Shown here: piece by piece, positions 8,773 through 17,535 of the stretch | How the letters are laid out: each line of letters opens with the position of its first letter | Position numbering within the stretch: the stretch's first letter is position 1 | NCBI GenBank assembly: GCA_027486765.1 | Contig: JAIXOO010000015.1 | Span: forward strand, 1-32,721 | DNA length: 32,721 nt | Direction of reading: 5' to 3' | From: Saprospiraceae bacterium | Lineage (GTDB): Bacteria > Bacteroidota > Bacteroidia > Chitinophagales > Saprospiraceae | The notes under the pieces: generated by a model | What the model saw: the letters and a program-made list of their open reading frames with translations, nothing else | What the model was told of the DNA's origin: nothing | The model's database searches: none | Translations under genes and position numbers: made by a program

Positions 8773-9366
8773 TTAGCGTTTTGGTTGGGCAAACAATTCT
8801 TTCTCCACGATCTCACACACGATATGCCCGATCAACATATGGCATTCCTGGATGCGGGGCGTGTCTTTGGAAGGAATATTGATGAGGATGTCGCACAAAT
8901 TGGCCATTTTTCCTCCCTCCATTCCCGTCATTCCGATGACGGTCATGGATTGTTCTCGGGCTGCTTCAATGGCTTTAAGCACATTAGGAGAATTGCCAGA
9001 AGTAGACATCGCTACCAAAATATCCCCTTTACTGCCCATAGCCCGCAACATCCGAGCGTAAACCTCTTCGTACCCATAGTCATTGGCTACAGCGGTCAAA
9101 TAAGAAGTATTGACGTGCAGGGCTTCGGCGTACAAGGGGGGACGATCGAAATAGTACCGCCCGGAAAGCTCCGCAGCTAGGTGCTGGGCATCTGCTGCAC
9201 TGCCGCCATTGCCACAAAACAGCACTTTATGCCCCGTTTTAAAGGCTTCCAAAAAGGTACTGGCCATTTGATGGGCACGCTCCAGCAGGTCCTCTTGCTC
9301 GTGTAGCATAGTGACAGTGTACAGGTGGGAGGCAATGCGGGTCTGGATCAGCGGATGGATGTTCAT
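8773..9366 (-). CDS. gmhA: SIS-domain phosphoheptose isomerase (GmhA-like)
   Basis: A 197-aa single SIS-domain protein of GmhA length. Phosphosugar-binding motifs are GNGGSAADAQHLAAE at 52-66 and STSGNSPN at 121-128, with RIQECHMLIGH at 171-181. E66 and H181 fit the catalytic Glu/His pair of GmhA. The enzyme converts sedoheptulose 7-phosphate to D-glycero-D-manno-heptose 7-phosphate, the first step to LPS or S-layer heptose. Its ATG (9366-9364) directly abuts the stop codon of the upstream glycosyltransferase (9369-9367), so the two are translationally linked. No HldE/GmhB partner is visible in the window, so a related SIS function remains possible. Confidence 0.8.
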   Translation of the reverse strand: MNIHPLIQTRIASHLYTVTMLHEQEDLLERAHQMASTFLEAFKTGHKVLFCGNGGSAADAQHLAAELSGRYYFDRPPLYAEALHVNTSYLTAVANDYGYEEVYARMLRAMGSKGDILVAMSTSGNSPNVLKAIEAAREQSMTVIGMTGMEGGKMANLCDILINIPSKDTPRIQECHMLIGHIVCEIVEKELFAQPKR

Positions 9367-10635
9367 TTATGCGTGCATTATCACTTTAGCGTAATTTTCC
9401 CAACTCAACTCCTTGGTCTTCTCCCGGATATTTTCCCTTGGGATAGGTTCATCCAGGAAGCGCAACATTTGTGCCGCCATGGAATCTACATCACCTGCCT
9501 CGGCCAGGTACCCACTAAAGCCTTCCTGGATGGTTTCGGGAAAATGGCCAACTTTGGTGGCAACCAGGGGCAAGGCAAAGTTATAACTCAGGGACTCAAT
9601 GCCCGACGGGGTTGCATATTCATAAAACAGCACCGCACAATCGGCCACCTGGAAGTATTTGTGGACGTCTTCGTTGGGAATAAAGGTATTGAATACCGCC
9701 ACACGGTCGCGCAAATTCAACTCGTCGATCAAGGCCAGTGGGTTGTACTGTCGTTCATCGTCACTTTGGCGGAGGACTATTTTTTTAGCCAAACCGAACA
9801 ATGCATTTTTGATTTTGGTGCTCCACTTGGTATTGTCCAGGGTTTGCCAAAAAGATTCCCCACAAATCAGCAGGGAGACATCATCGCGCTTAGCGGCCAC
9901 TTTTTGGAAAGCCGGAATCACGTGATGCAAACCTTTGTATTTGCGGATAAAGCCAAAAAAGAGGAAGACGTGCTTGCGCAAACCATGTTCTTTTTTGAAG
10001 CCTTCCACATCAAAATCTGCTTTGGGTTGAAACAAATCGTAGATGGGGTGGTAAAGTTTGAGGACGGTTTGGACCGTTTTATCCGTACTGCGCTGGCCCT
10101 CGTAGCTCAAATCAAACTGCCGATGGGGGTAGAGGGTTTTGAGCTCATTAAAGGTTTTTAGGGCGTGCACGATGTAGGTTTTGGCTTTGCCAATCCCCAT
10201 TTTGGTGAAAAACTTGTCGATGCTGCTGTTCTCCTTTTGGATGACAAAATGGAGATCTAGGATGACTTCGATCTCGGGATGTTGCCGCAACCAACTGACG
10301 ATGCGCCCGATGGGTAGTCCTTGTATGGCGATGGCCCACTGAAATACCACCTTGTCGGGTTTTAAACTCAGGATATAGCGGTAGGTTTCATACCAACTCA
10401 CGGGGTTGTTGTAGTTGGTGATGTATTTGACTTTGATTTTGCTGCCTTCCAACAAATCCATCTGGCTGGACTTGTCTACAAACTCGCGGGGGATAATGGC
10501 GGGGTATTGCTGAGTCCAGGACACGATGTGGACTTCTGTGCCCGGGATTTTGTCCAGAGCACGAGCCAGGGAGGTGTTGTAATTGGAAATGCCTCCTTTG
10601 AATTTTGGGCCAGGACCGAAACAAACTATTTTCAT
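9367..10635 (-). CDS. GT-B glycosyltransferase, family 4-like
   Basis: The ORF opens at 10695; the ATG at 10635 is preferred because the Rossmann start MKIVCFGPGPKFKGGISNYN is the usual GT4 N-terminus, giving 422 aa. The first half holds the acceptor domain with the glycine-rich loop FKGGISNY. The second half begins around VFLFFGFIRKYKGLHHVIPA and carries the donor-binding E-x7-E-like region SGIESLSYNFALPLVATKVG. It would transfer a sugar from a nucleotide donor to a surface glycan. The next gene is the GmhA-like isomerase with zero spacing, which suggests a heptose- or LPS-related product. Donor and acceptor cannot be read from sequence. Confidence 0.8.
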   Translation of the reverse strand: MKIVCFGPGPKFKGGISNYNTSLARALDKIPGTEVHIVSWTQQYPAIIPREFVDKSSQMDLLEGSKIKVKYITNYNNPVSWYETYRYILSLKPDKVVFQWAIAIQGLPIGRIVSWLRQHPEIEVILDLHFVIQKENSSIDKFFTKMGIGKAKTYIVHALKTFNELKTLYPHRQFDLSYEGQRSTDKTVQTVLKLYHPIYDLFQPKADFDVEGFKKEHGLRKHVFLFFGFIRKYKGLHHVIPAFQKVAAKRDDVSLLICGESFWQTLDNTKWSTKIKNALFGLAKKIVLRQSDDERQYNPLALIDELNLRDRVAVFNTFIPNEDVHKYFQVADCAVLFYEYATPSGIESLSYNFALPLVATKVGHFPETIQEGFSGYLAEAGDVDSMAAQMLRFLDEPIPRENIREKTKELSWENYAKVIMHA

Positions 10636-10697
10636 AAGACTTGAAGTAGATTGATTATCAAGAAATTGATACAGTATCTGATAATTTTGGCTCAAGG

Positions 10698-10847
10698 CTT
10701 TTTTGAGTTAAGAGTAACGAATACATGAGAACATGAGTTTTGAAGTGAGCTACCGCAGCGACTTAGACACAACCTTGGCCTAAGTCGCTGCGGTAGCTCA
10801 CTTCAAAACTCGTAAGTCATGTATTCGGAACTCTGAACTCAAAAAAA
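10698..10847. repeat. ~150-bp near-symmetrical inverted repeat
   Basis: The left arm is 10698-10766 and the right arm 10780-10847, around a 13-nt centre. The inner 32 bp of each arm, read from GAGTTTTGAAGTGAGC onward, are perfectly complementary. An interruption of 5-6 nt follows, then CGAATACATGA pairs again, then AGAGT, then a CTTTTTTGAGTT segment, with few mismatches. It occupies most of the 256-bp gap between the GT4 and epimerase genes. No ORF or transposase is present. Its arms are unlike the 9-nt-unit palindromes. Confidence 0.85.
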
Positions 10848-10891
10848 GAAAATCATCAACTGATTGATATTCAAATTTCCTAGAGTTTATG

Positions 10892-11929
10892 TTACGATTT
10901 TTTAATTGCCTCATCATACACCCGACGCAAACCTTCCTCCAAGCTGATTTTTGCTTCCCAGCCTAGGGTTTCCTTCACAAAATCCATATTGCAATAACGG
11001 GAGTGAACCCCCACAGGTTTATCCAACAAGGGTTTGATGGTTGGTTTATACCCGGCAAAACTGCAAAAAACCTCAATGATTTCGCGGAAACTGCTTAGGC
11101 GTCCCATCCCGATGTTGATCGCCGTTCCGTCGTGAATTTTACCCATCGCAACTTCCACACAATCCAACACATCGTCGATGTGCACAAAATCGCGGCCTTG
11201 GTTGCCACTGCCCCACACTTCAAAGGGATCTTCCTTGCGCGCCGCACGCGCTGCAATGGCGGGAATGGGGTAGGAGAGGTCCTGGTCTTCGCCGTAGCCG
11301 CTGAAGGGGCGGATGCAGGTCACTTTTACCCCATAGTATTGAGCAGTGATCTGAGCCAGGTATTCACCCGTCAATTTGCTCCAGCCGTAGGTCATATCGG
11401 GTTTGCCCATGCGGTCGAAGTTGATGTCTTTTTCGCTAAGGGCGATGGCGTCACTTTCCGTTTGCAGGTCAACCGGGTAAGCGGCGCTGGAGCTTGGGTA
11501 CAAGACCCGCTCGGGTTTGTGGCGACAAATCCAGTAAAAGAACTCAGCATCAATGGACAAGTCCAGCGCAACCATCATCGGATCTCCGTCAATTTTGGCG
11601 CGGCCACCTACGATGGCAGCAAAATGGAATACATCGCTGAGTTTTTCCACTTGCCAGCCGAAGGGCGCAAAAAAACTGGGCGCATCGTGCAAACCACGCA
11701 GGACATTGCGAAAATCATCCTGAATGAACAACAAACGCTCATCCGCTCCGAAAAACGTAGCGTTGCCAATGCTGCGTCCTTGCGGGGCAGCCAACCAGGT
11801 GGTGGGATGGGTGCCTACCGACAAGTCGTCGATAAAAATGACTTTATCCTGGGTTTTGTTGAAGAGTCTTTTGACCATATTACGGCCCACAAAACCACAG
11901 CCGCCACTTACCAAATGTACTTTTTGCAT
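10892..11929 (-). CDS. NAD-dependent epimerase/dehydratase (extended SDR)
   Basis: A 345-aa extended short-chain dehydrogenase acting on a nucleotide sugar. The NAD-binding motif GGCGFVG is at 9-15, the catalytic YxxxK is YGWSK at 181-185 and the upstream Ser region is YPSSSAAYP near 144-152. IRPFSGYGEDQD and GRDFVHIDDV follow the usual order of sugar-nucleotide epimerases. The exact reaction (4-epimerase, 3,5-epimerase or 4,6-dehydratase) cannot be fixed. Its ATG overlaps the GT2 stop codon (TAATG at 11931-11927), so it is translationally coupled to the upstream glycosyltransferase. It probably supplies a sugar donor for surface glycan assembly. Confidence 0.82.
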   Translation of the reverse strand: MQKVHLVSGGCGFVGRNMVKRLFNKTQDKVIFIDDLSVGTHPTTWLAAPQGRSIGNATFFGADERLLFIQDDFRNVLRGLHDAPSFFAPFGWQVEKLSDVFHFAAIVGGRAKIDGDPMMVALDLSIDAEFFYWICRHKPERVLYPSSSAAYPVDLQTESDAIALSEKDINFDRMGKPDMTYGWSKLTGEYLAQITAQYYGVKVTCIRPFSGYGEDQDLSYPIPAIAARAARKEDPFEVWGSGNQGRDFVHIDDVLDCVEVAMGKIHDGTAINIGMGRLSSFREIIEVFCSFAGYKPTIKPLLDKPVGVHSRYCNMDFVKETLGWEAKISLEEGLRRVYDEAIKKS

Positions 11930-12900
11930 TATTCTTCGATTTCGAGCTCTCCGAGCACTTTTTCAACGATGTAGTTGTTGCGATTGGGGGCACTGCGACT
12001 CACTAATTCGGCCACGAAACCCGCCAAAAAAAGCTGGGTACCGATGATCATACAGGTGAGGGCAAAGAAAAACCAGGGATTTTCGGCGATGAGAGGGGCG
12101 CGTTTAACGTTGTTGATGACGTCATACATTTTGGATAACCCAATGAAAGCAACGGATACAAAGCCCGCCATAAAAACGACCAAGCCTGAAGTGCCAAAAA
12201 ACTGCATGGGTTTTTTGCCATATCGACCCACAAAAACCACCGAAAGTAGATCCAGAAAACCAGTGAACAAACGGGTCCAGCCAAATTTGGAATAGCCGTA
12301 CTTGCGGGCACGGTGTTCCACCACTTTTTCACCAATCTTTTTGAACCCTGCCCATTTGGCCAAAAGGGGAATGAATCGGTGCATATCACCATACACTTCC
12401 ACATTTTTAACCACTTCGTTTTTATAGGCTTTGAGCCCGCAGTTGAAGTCGTGGAGGTTGATTTTGCTTACTTTGCGGACGACCCAGTTGTAGAACTTGG
12501 AGGGAACGGTTTTGGAAAGAGGGTCGTGGCGCTTTTTTTTCCAACCAGAAATCAGGTCGTAGCCTTCATTGGCAATCAGGTGGTACAACTCGGGGATCTC
12601 ATCTGGACTATCCTGCAAGTCGGCGTCCATGGTGATGACTACGTCGCCATTGGCGGCCTGAAAACCAGAATGTAAACCTGCGGATTTGCCGTAATTGCGC
12701 CGGAATTTAATGCCTTTGATGTTGGGGTTTTGGGCCCGCAGTTGCTCAATGACTTTCCAGGACGCGTCGGTACTGCCATCGTCAACCAGGATGACTTCGT
12801 AGCTGTAGCCGTTGGCATCCATCACACGGCGGATCCAGGCTTCCAGTTCGGGCAGGGATTCTTCTTCGTTGAGCAAAGGGATAACTAGAGAAATGTTCAT
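11929..12900 (-). CDS. GT2 polyprenyl-phosphate glycosyltransferase (DPM1/GtrB-like)
   Basis: A 323-aa inner-membrane glycosyltransferase. The GT-A domain shows the nucleotide-binding DDGS at 40-43 and the DxD-type MDADLQDSPD at 91-100. Two C-terminal membrane helices lie near 232-257 and 276-300, as in GtrB/ArnC-like enzymes that load a sugar onto polyprenyl phosphate. FNCGLKAYKNEVV is typical of this group. It lies 16 nt downstream of the first DUF4199 gene and overlaps the epimerase gene by 1 nt, so GT2 and the epimerase likely act in one glycan pathway. Confidence 0.87.
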   Translation of the reverse strand: MNISLVIPLLNEEESLPELEAWIRRVMDANGYSYEVILVDDGSTDASWKVIEQLRAQNPNIKGIKFRRNYGKSAGLHSGFQAANGDVVITMDADLQDSPDEIPELYHLIANEGYDLISGWKKKRHDPLSKTVPSKFYNWVVRKVSKINLHDFNCGLKAYKNEVVKNVEVYGDMHRFIPLLAKWAGFKKIGEKVVEHRARKYGYSKFGWTRLFTGFLDLLSVVFVGRYGKKPMQFFGTSGLVVFMAGFVSVAFIGLSKMYDVINNVKRAPLIAENPWFFFALTCMIIGTQLFLAGFVAELVSRSAPNRNNYIVEKVLGELEIEE

Positions 12901-12916
12901 GACGATGCTTGAGTGT

Positions 12917-13438
12917 TTACTCGGTCTTGAATCCCGATTTTCCGTAAGTTGACCAGGCTACTGCCAAAGCCATGATGAATCCACCGATCAAACCAAAAGT
13001 AAAGGCGAAAGCCGATTTTTGGAAAGTGGGGATATAATCTTCAGCTTGGTACTGGTCTTTCATTTTCCAGGCATTTTCTTCACCCAGCAGGTTTTTGCTG
13101 CGTTCGAGCCCTTCGCTGAAGAGTTCGGCCTGCAAATTTATCATTCCGGGATCAATAAACTTCAAAAGTACGAAGTAAAATACGTGGGCAATCAGGTGGG
13201 TAACGACAAAAGTGCCAAAAGCAGTGCGCAAGGCGGGCTGCCAGGCGTACAATTCGGTGTTTTGGCGGGCCTCGCCACGACAAGCGAGGTACATGGCCAA
13301 TGCGTAAATGGGCAAAACACCCCATTGCACTCCAGGGTGGAAATACAATTTTTTGTCCATAAAATAAAACAGCAGGAGCCACAGCACTACTGCGACTCCT
13401 GCTATACTACCCATTTTTATGATTCTAGAATTTTGCAT
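12917..13438 (-). CDS. DUF4199-type membrane protein (first of a tandem pair)
   Basis: The ATG at 13438 is chosen over 13465 because the shorter form starts just before the first helix (MQNSRIIKMGSIAGVAVVLW), giving 173 aa. Four hydrophobic segments are visible at roughly 10-28, 35-50, 72-96 and 141-163, with a soluble loop before the last helix (LFSEGLERSKNLLGEENAW). This layout matches the DUF4199 family, which is largely restricted to Bacteroidota and has no known function. A second, diverged copy lies upstream at 13500. Both sit between a dihydroorotase homologue and a polyprenyl-phosphate glycosyltransferase gene. Confidence 0.7.
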   Translation of the reverse strand: MQNSRIIKMGSIAGVAVVLWLLLFYFMDKKLYFHPGVQWGVLPIYALAMYLACRGEARQNTELYAWQPALRTAFGTFVVTHLIAHVFYFVLLKFIDPGMINLQAELFSEGLERSKNLLGEENAWKMKDQYQAEDYIPTFQKSAFAFTFGLIGGFIMALAVAWSTYGKSGFKTE

Positions 13439-13499
13439 TGGATCAGCTTTGGTTTTGACCCTCAAACATAATGCCTAGAATCTGCTTTGAAAATTTTTC

Positions 13500-14075
13500 T
13501 TAAGAATTCTGGGGTTCTTTTTTCATTAAGGCTGCGATAATCAAAGAAAAAATAGTCCCAAGAAAAGTAAATTGGACTAGCACAATAACCGCGAACAACG
13601 GAGGGGTGAAAACCCATTTCATCATGTTCATCCCTTGAATCACTTGTTCAGGGTCCTGACCTTTAGCTTCAGCGTCGCCAATGGCTTTTTCCATAGAAGC
13701 ATTAAATATCTCGTCCAACATATCAGGGGCGATGAAAGCCATAAATACGTACACCCAGATAGCCTGAACGAGGGTAATGATCATCAAAGTTTTGAAGGAG
13801 GTTCCGAAGGCCTTACCAAAACTTATCAAACCACTGAGATTTTCTTCTCTATGTTGGCGAACGGCAAGGACAAGACCAATGATAATGATCGAAAAATTGA
13901 GTAAAGTACTAATCCATGATGCTGCGCTATTGGGGTTGCTCGGATCACTAATGCCCGAAATGAAAAATAGCAAACTGAGTACGATCAAAACTACAGAAAC
14001 AATCATTCCAAAGCGTACTGCTATGGGAGTGTTAGATGCATTTGAATCATGCTTGAAATCGTCAAGTGAGCTCAT
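13500..14075 (-). CDS. DUF4199-type membrane protein (second of a tandem pair)
   Basis: The ORF extends to 14132, but the ATG at 14075 gives a standard DUF4199 start (MSSLDDFKHDS, then VRFGMIVSVVLIVLSLLFF); the protein is 191 aa. It has four predicted helices, a first extracytoplasmic loop (SGISDPSNPNSAAS), the conserved-looking ISFGKAFGTSFKTLMIITLVQAIW block and a variable region (MEKAIGDAEAKGQDPEQVIQ) before the last helix. The fold order is the same as in the next gene, with little residue identity, so this is an old duplication. Function unknown. It follows the dihydroorotase homologue by 87 nt. Confidence 0.7.
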   Translation of the reverse strand: MSSLDDFKHDSNASNTPIAVRFGMIVSVVLIVLSLLFFISGISDPSNPNSAASWISTLLNFSIIIIGLVLAVRQHREENLSGLISFGKAFGTSFKTLMIITLVQAIWVYVFMAFIAPDMLDEIFNASMEKAIGDAEAKGQDPEQVIQGMNMMKWVFTPPLFAVIVLVQFTFLGTIFSLIIAALMKKEPQNS

Positions 14076-14162
14076 AAGGAGTTGAAATTTTTGGTTATGG
14101 AATAAAAAATGTGCGAAATACGGTGTTGACATTATCGCGCTATCATTCTATTCACCACCAAC

Positions 14163-15428
14163 TCAACTCATAAAACACTGCCCATTGTTGATGACCCCGA
14201 TTACCCGGCCTTTTAAAGTGTGGCCGAGGAGTGGACAATTCATAGACTTGGAGCGAATATCTTTCGCCTGAACCGTCCATTTTTCATGGGGATGAAACAC
14301 AGTTAAGTTGGCTTTAGCACCCTCACGCACGATAACTTCCTCTAAATTGAAGATTCTGCGGGGATTGGTAGCTAGTTTTTCGACCAACTCAGTTTGTGAA
14401 AGGACACCTTCCAAATGTGTATTGATTAAAGCATAAGTGGTTTCGAGGCCAATGGCCCCAAAATCGGCATATGGAAACTCCAGTTTTTTGGCTTCTTCTT
14501 CCAGTGGAACGTGGTTGGAACCAATCAAATCGATGGTTCCGTCTTTGAGCCCTTGCTTGAGGGCTTCAATGTCTTCGCTGCTGCGCAGGGGCGGAAGTAC
14601 TTTAAAACCGCTGTCAAATTCAACTAGGGAACGGTCATCGAAAGCCAGATTGAGGGCAGCTACGGAGCAACTGACCTTGAGGCCCTTGGCTTTGGCTTGG
14701 CGCACCAGATCTACCGCAAATTGGGAGGACAGATTGGCGAGGTGCAGCCGGGAATCGGCGTATTGCGCCAAATAAATATCGCGCTGCACCATCAGGTCTT
14801 CAGCCAGATTGGGAATACCTTTCATACCCAGTGAAGTACTCACTACCCCTTCGTGCATTTGCCCTTCAAAAGCCAGGGTACGATCCAAAGGCTGGTTGAT
14901 GACGATGCCGCCGAAGGCTTTGACGTATTCCAGTGCCCGCAAAATCATCCCATTGTCGGCAATGGCGTGGTTGCCATCCGAAAAAGCTATGGCTCCAGCG
15001 AAGTGCATGTCGATCATCTCGGTGATGTCTTTGCCCTGGCATTTGCTGGTGATGGCTCCGATGGGGAGAATGTCTACCAATTTGCCCCGACTGAATTGTT
15101 TGAGGTAACTCACTTCGGTTTTCCCATCTACGGCCGGTAAGGTGTTGGGTTGGGCACCAATGGTGGTGAACCCTCCAGCAGCAGCAGCAGCACTCACCGA
15201 ACGCAGGTCTTCCCGGTGTTCATAACCCGGATCGCCCACTTGTACCCCGATGTCGACCCAGCCTGGTGATACCTGAGCCCCCTCCATTTGAATGACCTGA
15301 TCGGCATTGCGTTTGAGGTCGCTGCCAATGGAAGTGATTTTATCTCCTTCAATAAATAGATCGACCACCTTACCGTGATAAGGGGAGTTGGCGTCGACAA
15401 CTGTGGCTTTGCGGATTAAAAAATTCAT
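14163..15428 (-). CDS. Dihydroorotase-family protein lacking the metal-binding and catalytic residues (pseudo-PyrC)
   Basis: A 421-aa protein colinear with multifunctional-complex-type dihydroorotases of the amidohydrolase fold (GWVDIG..GDPGYEHRED at the N-terminus, GFTTIGAQPNTLP, KGIPNLAEDL, KVLPPLRSSED, YADFGAIGLETTYALI). The metal and catalytic residues are absent: DxHxHxR reads D59-I-G61-V-Q63-V-G65; the HxED-type site reads NQPLD at 178-182; the HHVST site reads LANLSS at 230-235; and the catalytic TDHAP reads GSNHVP with N305. Zinc-dependent ring closure is therefore unlikely. By analogy with PyrC' of Pseudomonas it may be structural, for example scaffolding aspartate transcarbamoylase. 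An active PyrC would have to lie elsewhere. It is followed by the DUF4199 pair. Confidence 0.82.
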   Translation of the reverse strand: MNFLIRKATVVDANSPYHGKVVDLFIEGDKITSIGSDLKRNADQVIQMEGAQVSPGWVDIGVQVGDPGYEHREDLRSVSAAAAAGGFTTIGAQPNTLPAVDGKTEVSYLKQFSRGKLVDILPIGAITSKCQGKDITEMIDMHFAGAIAFSDGNHAIADNGMILRALEYVKAFGGIVINQPLDRTLAFEGQMHEGVVSTSLGMKGIPNLAEDLMVQRDIYLAQYADSRLHLANLSSQFAVDLVRQAKAKGLKVSCSVAALNLAFDDRSLVEFDSGFKVLPPLRSSEDIEALKQGLKDGTIDLIGSNHVPLEEEAKKLEFPYADFGAIGLETTYALINTHLEGVLSQTELVEKLATNPRRIFNLEEVIVREGAKANLTVFHPHEKWTVQAKDIRSKSMNCPLLGHTLKGRVIGVINNGQCFMS

Positions 15429-15446
15429 TTTCCTTCCTTCCTCGGT

Positions 15447-17477
15447 TTATACTTTCCAAAATCTCAGCAAAAGTATCTCAATCGCCAAAAAAAGCAAAGT
15501 CAAAATGATGCACCAGCGCCATAAAACGGTGCCCTGGTTGTTTTCCTCGATTTGGGCGGTCAATACTGCGGTGTCGAGTGCGGAAATCACGTTGACATTT
15601 TCACCCACTTTGGCGCTGAGTTCTTCGGGGCTAAAATATTGCAAGGCCGACTCGCGGCGGTTGTAATTGAATGCGTAACTGTGGTTGATTTGGCCGGGAT
15701 TGAGAAAAAGGTCGTAGAAGCCGGACTTTTTGATCTGATTGTTCATCGTCAAAAAGACTTTGGCACCTACCGCCCGCTGCTGGGGGATAAATTCACCAGC
15801 ATCCCCTTTCATTTTGTAGACGATTTCTGCACTATTGGCCTGATGGTCGGCTTCGAGCAGTTCGTCGCGGCCAATGATGTAGGCAATCCGTGGGTCAGTA
15901 CCAGCAGAAATGGCCATTTTGTACAACATCGGGACAAACACCTCCCCGCTGTTGACCAGGTTGTTGAACTCCTGAGCTAAAGGAGCTGCACACAAGTACA
16001 AATTTCCTTTGCCTTGTTTGTATTTGGACAAATAAGGGCTGCCATCCCGGTAGGAGAGGAGTTGCTCTTCGGCGCGGGAATTGAAACGACCAAAGGTGAA
16101 ATTCCCCTGGGTAGCGGGTAGGCGCAGGTTCGCGCTGCGGTTGAGGAATACGTCTTTAAAGATGAATTCCCCTTGATTGACTTCCCCTACACTTTTGCTG
16201 ACTTGTTCAAAACTTTGGGGCGTATTGGCGGGGAAACTTTGCAAAAAGGCGGCGTAAGTCCCCAGATTGGCATTGCGCCCGGGAAAAACCAGGACATTGC
16301 CCCCGTTTTCGATGTATGTTTTTAACTCGGCACCCATCCCCGAAGAAACGTTGCTTAGGTCGTTCAATACGATCAATTGGTAATCAACAAACTTGGAATA
16401 ATCCAGGTTTTGATTGTTCACATCGCTGAGCTTGAAGTAGGGCAATCCATTGATGGCTGCTTGCAGGTATCGATTTGGTGTTGCCTCGTTGATGGCCAAA
16501 ACCTTGATTTCATCCGCTACAAAAAAGCTGAAAAAATACTGGTCATCAAACTGAATCGGATAATCGGTCAAAGTCACTTCAGCGCGTTGCCAACCCGTGC
16601 CGGAAATGGTGATGTTGACAGTATCTACCCGATCACCACCTGCACCGATGCTGAGTGAACCCAAGGGTTTGATCTCATTGGCATATTTGAGTGATACCCG
16701 GGCATTTTCAACCGGGGTGGTACTGTGGTTGTGGATTTTGACAAACAATGGGGTAGTTTGATTGGCCATGCGCACGGGTGCTTCAAACCAAACACTGTCG
16801 ATGCTCAGGTTTTTTTCTTGAACCGACTGAAGCGGGATAAAGTTAAGGGGTAAAAGAGTATCTTGATACGTAGTCAAATCCATTACACTGCGCTGAAAAT
16901 CAGAAATAAGGTAAGAAACCTCGTTGTCCGATTTGGCCAATGAAAGCGCCTGTTTTTGTCTGGCTAAAACCTTGGACATCATTTGCACCTCCGGCCCTAG
17001 TACGATTTCATCAATCATCGCCAGGGCATCTTCCTTGTTCACGAGGCGCTGCTGGCGGCCACTGAACTCATTGCTCAAAATTTGAAAACGATCCTCTGGA
17101 CCATGGGCTGTTACAATTTCCCTTGCGCGTTGTTTGGCTTTTTCCAATAAGGGCACATCCTGGCTGGAGGCACTCATACTGAAGGAGTTGTCGATGTAGA
17201 CACTGACTGCTTTGATGCCTTTTTTTACTGCCGTTTTTTGAGGAATAAAGGGTTGGGCAAAAGCAAAAACCAAAAACAACAAGGCCAATAAACGAGCCGC
17301 CAAGACCAGGAAATTGCGCAGTTTGGACCGCATGCTGGTTTCATCCTTCACTTCTTTCAAAAAGCGCACATTGGTGAAGTACACTTTTTTGAAACGGCGA
17401 AAATAAAACAGGTGCAGGATGACCGGGATGGCGAGGGTGGCAAGTGCCCATAAAAACGTCGGGTATAAAAACTGCAT
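15447..17477 (-). CDS. BatA-like membrane protein with VWA-type domain
   Basis: The ATG at 17477 is used rather than 17546 because MQFLYPTFLWALATLAIPVI is the standard BatA N-terminal helix; the upstream part lies in repeat DNA. The 676-aa protein has helix 1 (about 3-24), a cytoplasmic basic stretch (FRRFKKVYFTNVRFLKEVKDE), helix 2 (55-77), then a VWA-like domain whose MIDAS DxSxS is D96-N-S-F-S100. A long extracytoplasmic region and a last helix near the C-terminus (TVLWRWCIILTLLFLAIEIL) follow. The Bat/aerotolerance group is linked to MoxR ATPases, but none is nearby. It lies 18 nt upstream of the dihydroorotase homologue. Confidence 0.82.
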   Translation of the reverse strand: MQFLYPTFLWALATLAIPVILHLFYFRRFKKVYFTNVRFLKEVKDETSMRSKLRNFLVLAARLLALLFLVFAFAQPFIPQKTAVKKGIKAVSVYIDNSFSMSASSQDVPLLEKAKQRAREIVTAHGPEDRFQILSNEFSGRQQRLVNKEDALAMIDEIVLGPEVQMMSKVLARQKQALSLAKSDNEVSYLISDFQRSVMDLTTYQDTLLPLNFIPLQSVQEKNLSIDSVWFEAPVRMANQTTPLFVKIHNHSTTPVENARVSLKYANEIKPLGSLSIGAGGDRVDTVNITISGTGWQRAEVTLTDYPIQFDDQYFFSFFVADEIKVLAINEATPNRYLQAAINGLPYFKLSDVNNQNLDYSKFVDYQLIVLNDLSNVSSGMGAELKTYIENGGNVLVFPGRNANLGTYAAFLQSFPANTPQSFEQVSKSVGEVNQGEFIFKDVFLNRSANLRLPATQGNFTFGRFNSRAEEQLLSYRDGSPYLSKYKQGKGNLYLCAAPLAQEFNNLVNSGEVFVPMLYKMAISAGTDPRIAYIIGRDELLEADHQANSAEIVYKMKGDAGEFIPQQRAVGAKVFLTMNNQIKKSGFYDLFLNPGQINHSYAFNYNRRESALQYFSPEELSAKVGENVNVISALDTAVLTAQIEENNQGTVLWRWCIILTLLFLAIEILLLRFWKV

Positions 17478-17535
17478 GGTCAGGATCGATTTACCAATTA
17501 ACGTTGGTGTTGGATGGAAGGTTGTGTAGGGACTG

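Noticed and set aside
9325-10161. 278-aa plus-strand ORF opposite the GT4 gene
   Set aside because: It is antisense to a gene with clear glycosyltransferase motifs, and its translation shows no domain or plausible start. It is explained by few stop codons in the complementary frame.
11132-11974. 280-aa plus-strand ORF opposite the epimerase
   Set aside because: Shadow of the SDR gene, whose GxxGxxG and YxxxK motifs are on the other strand.
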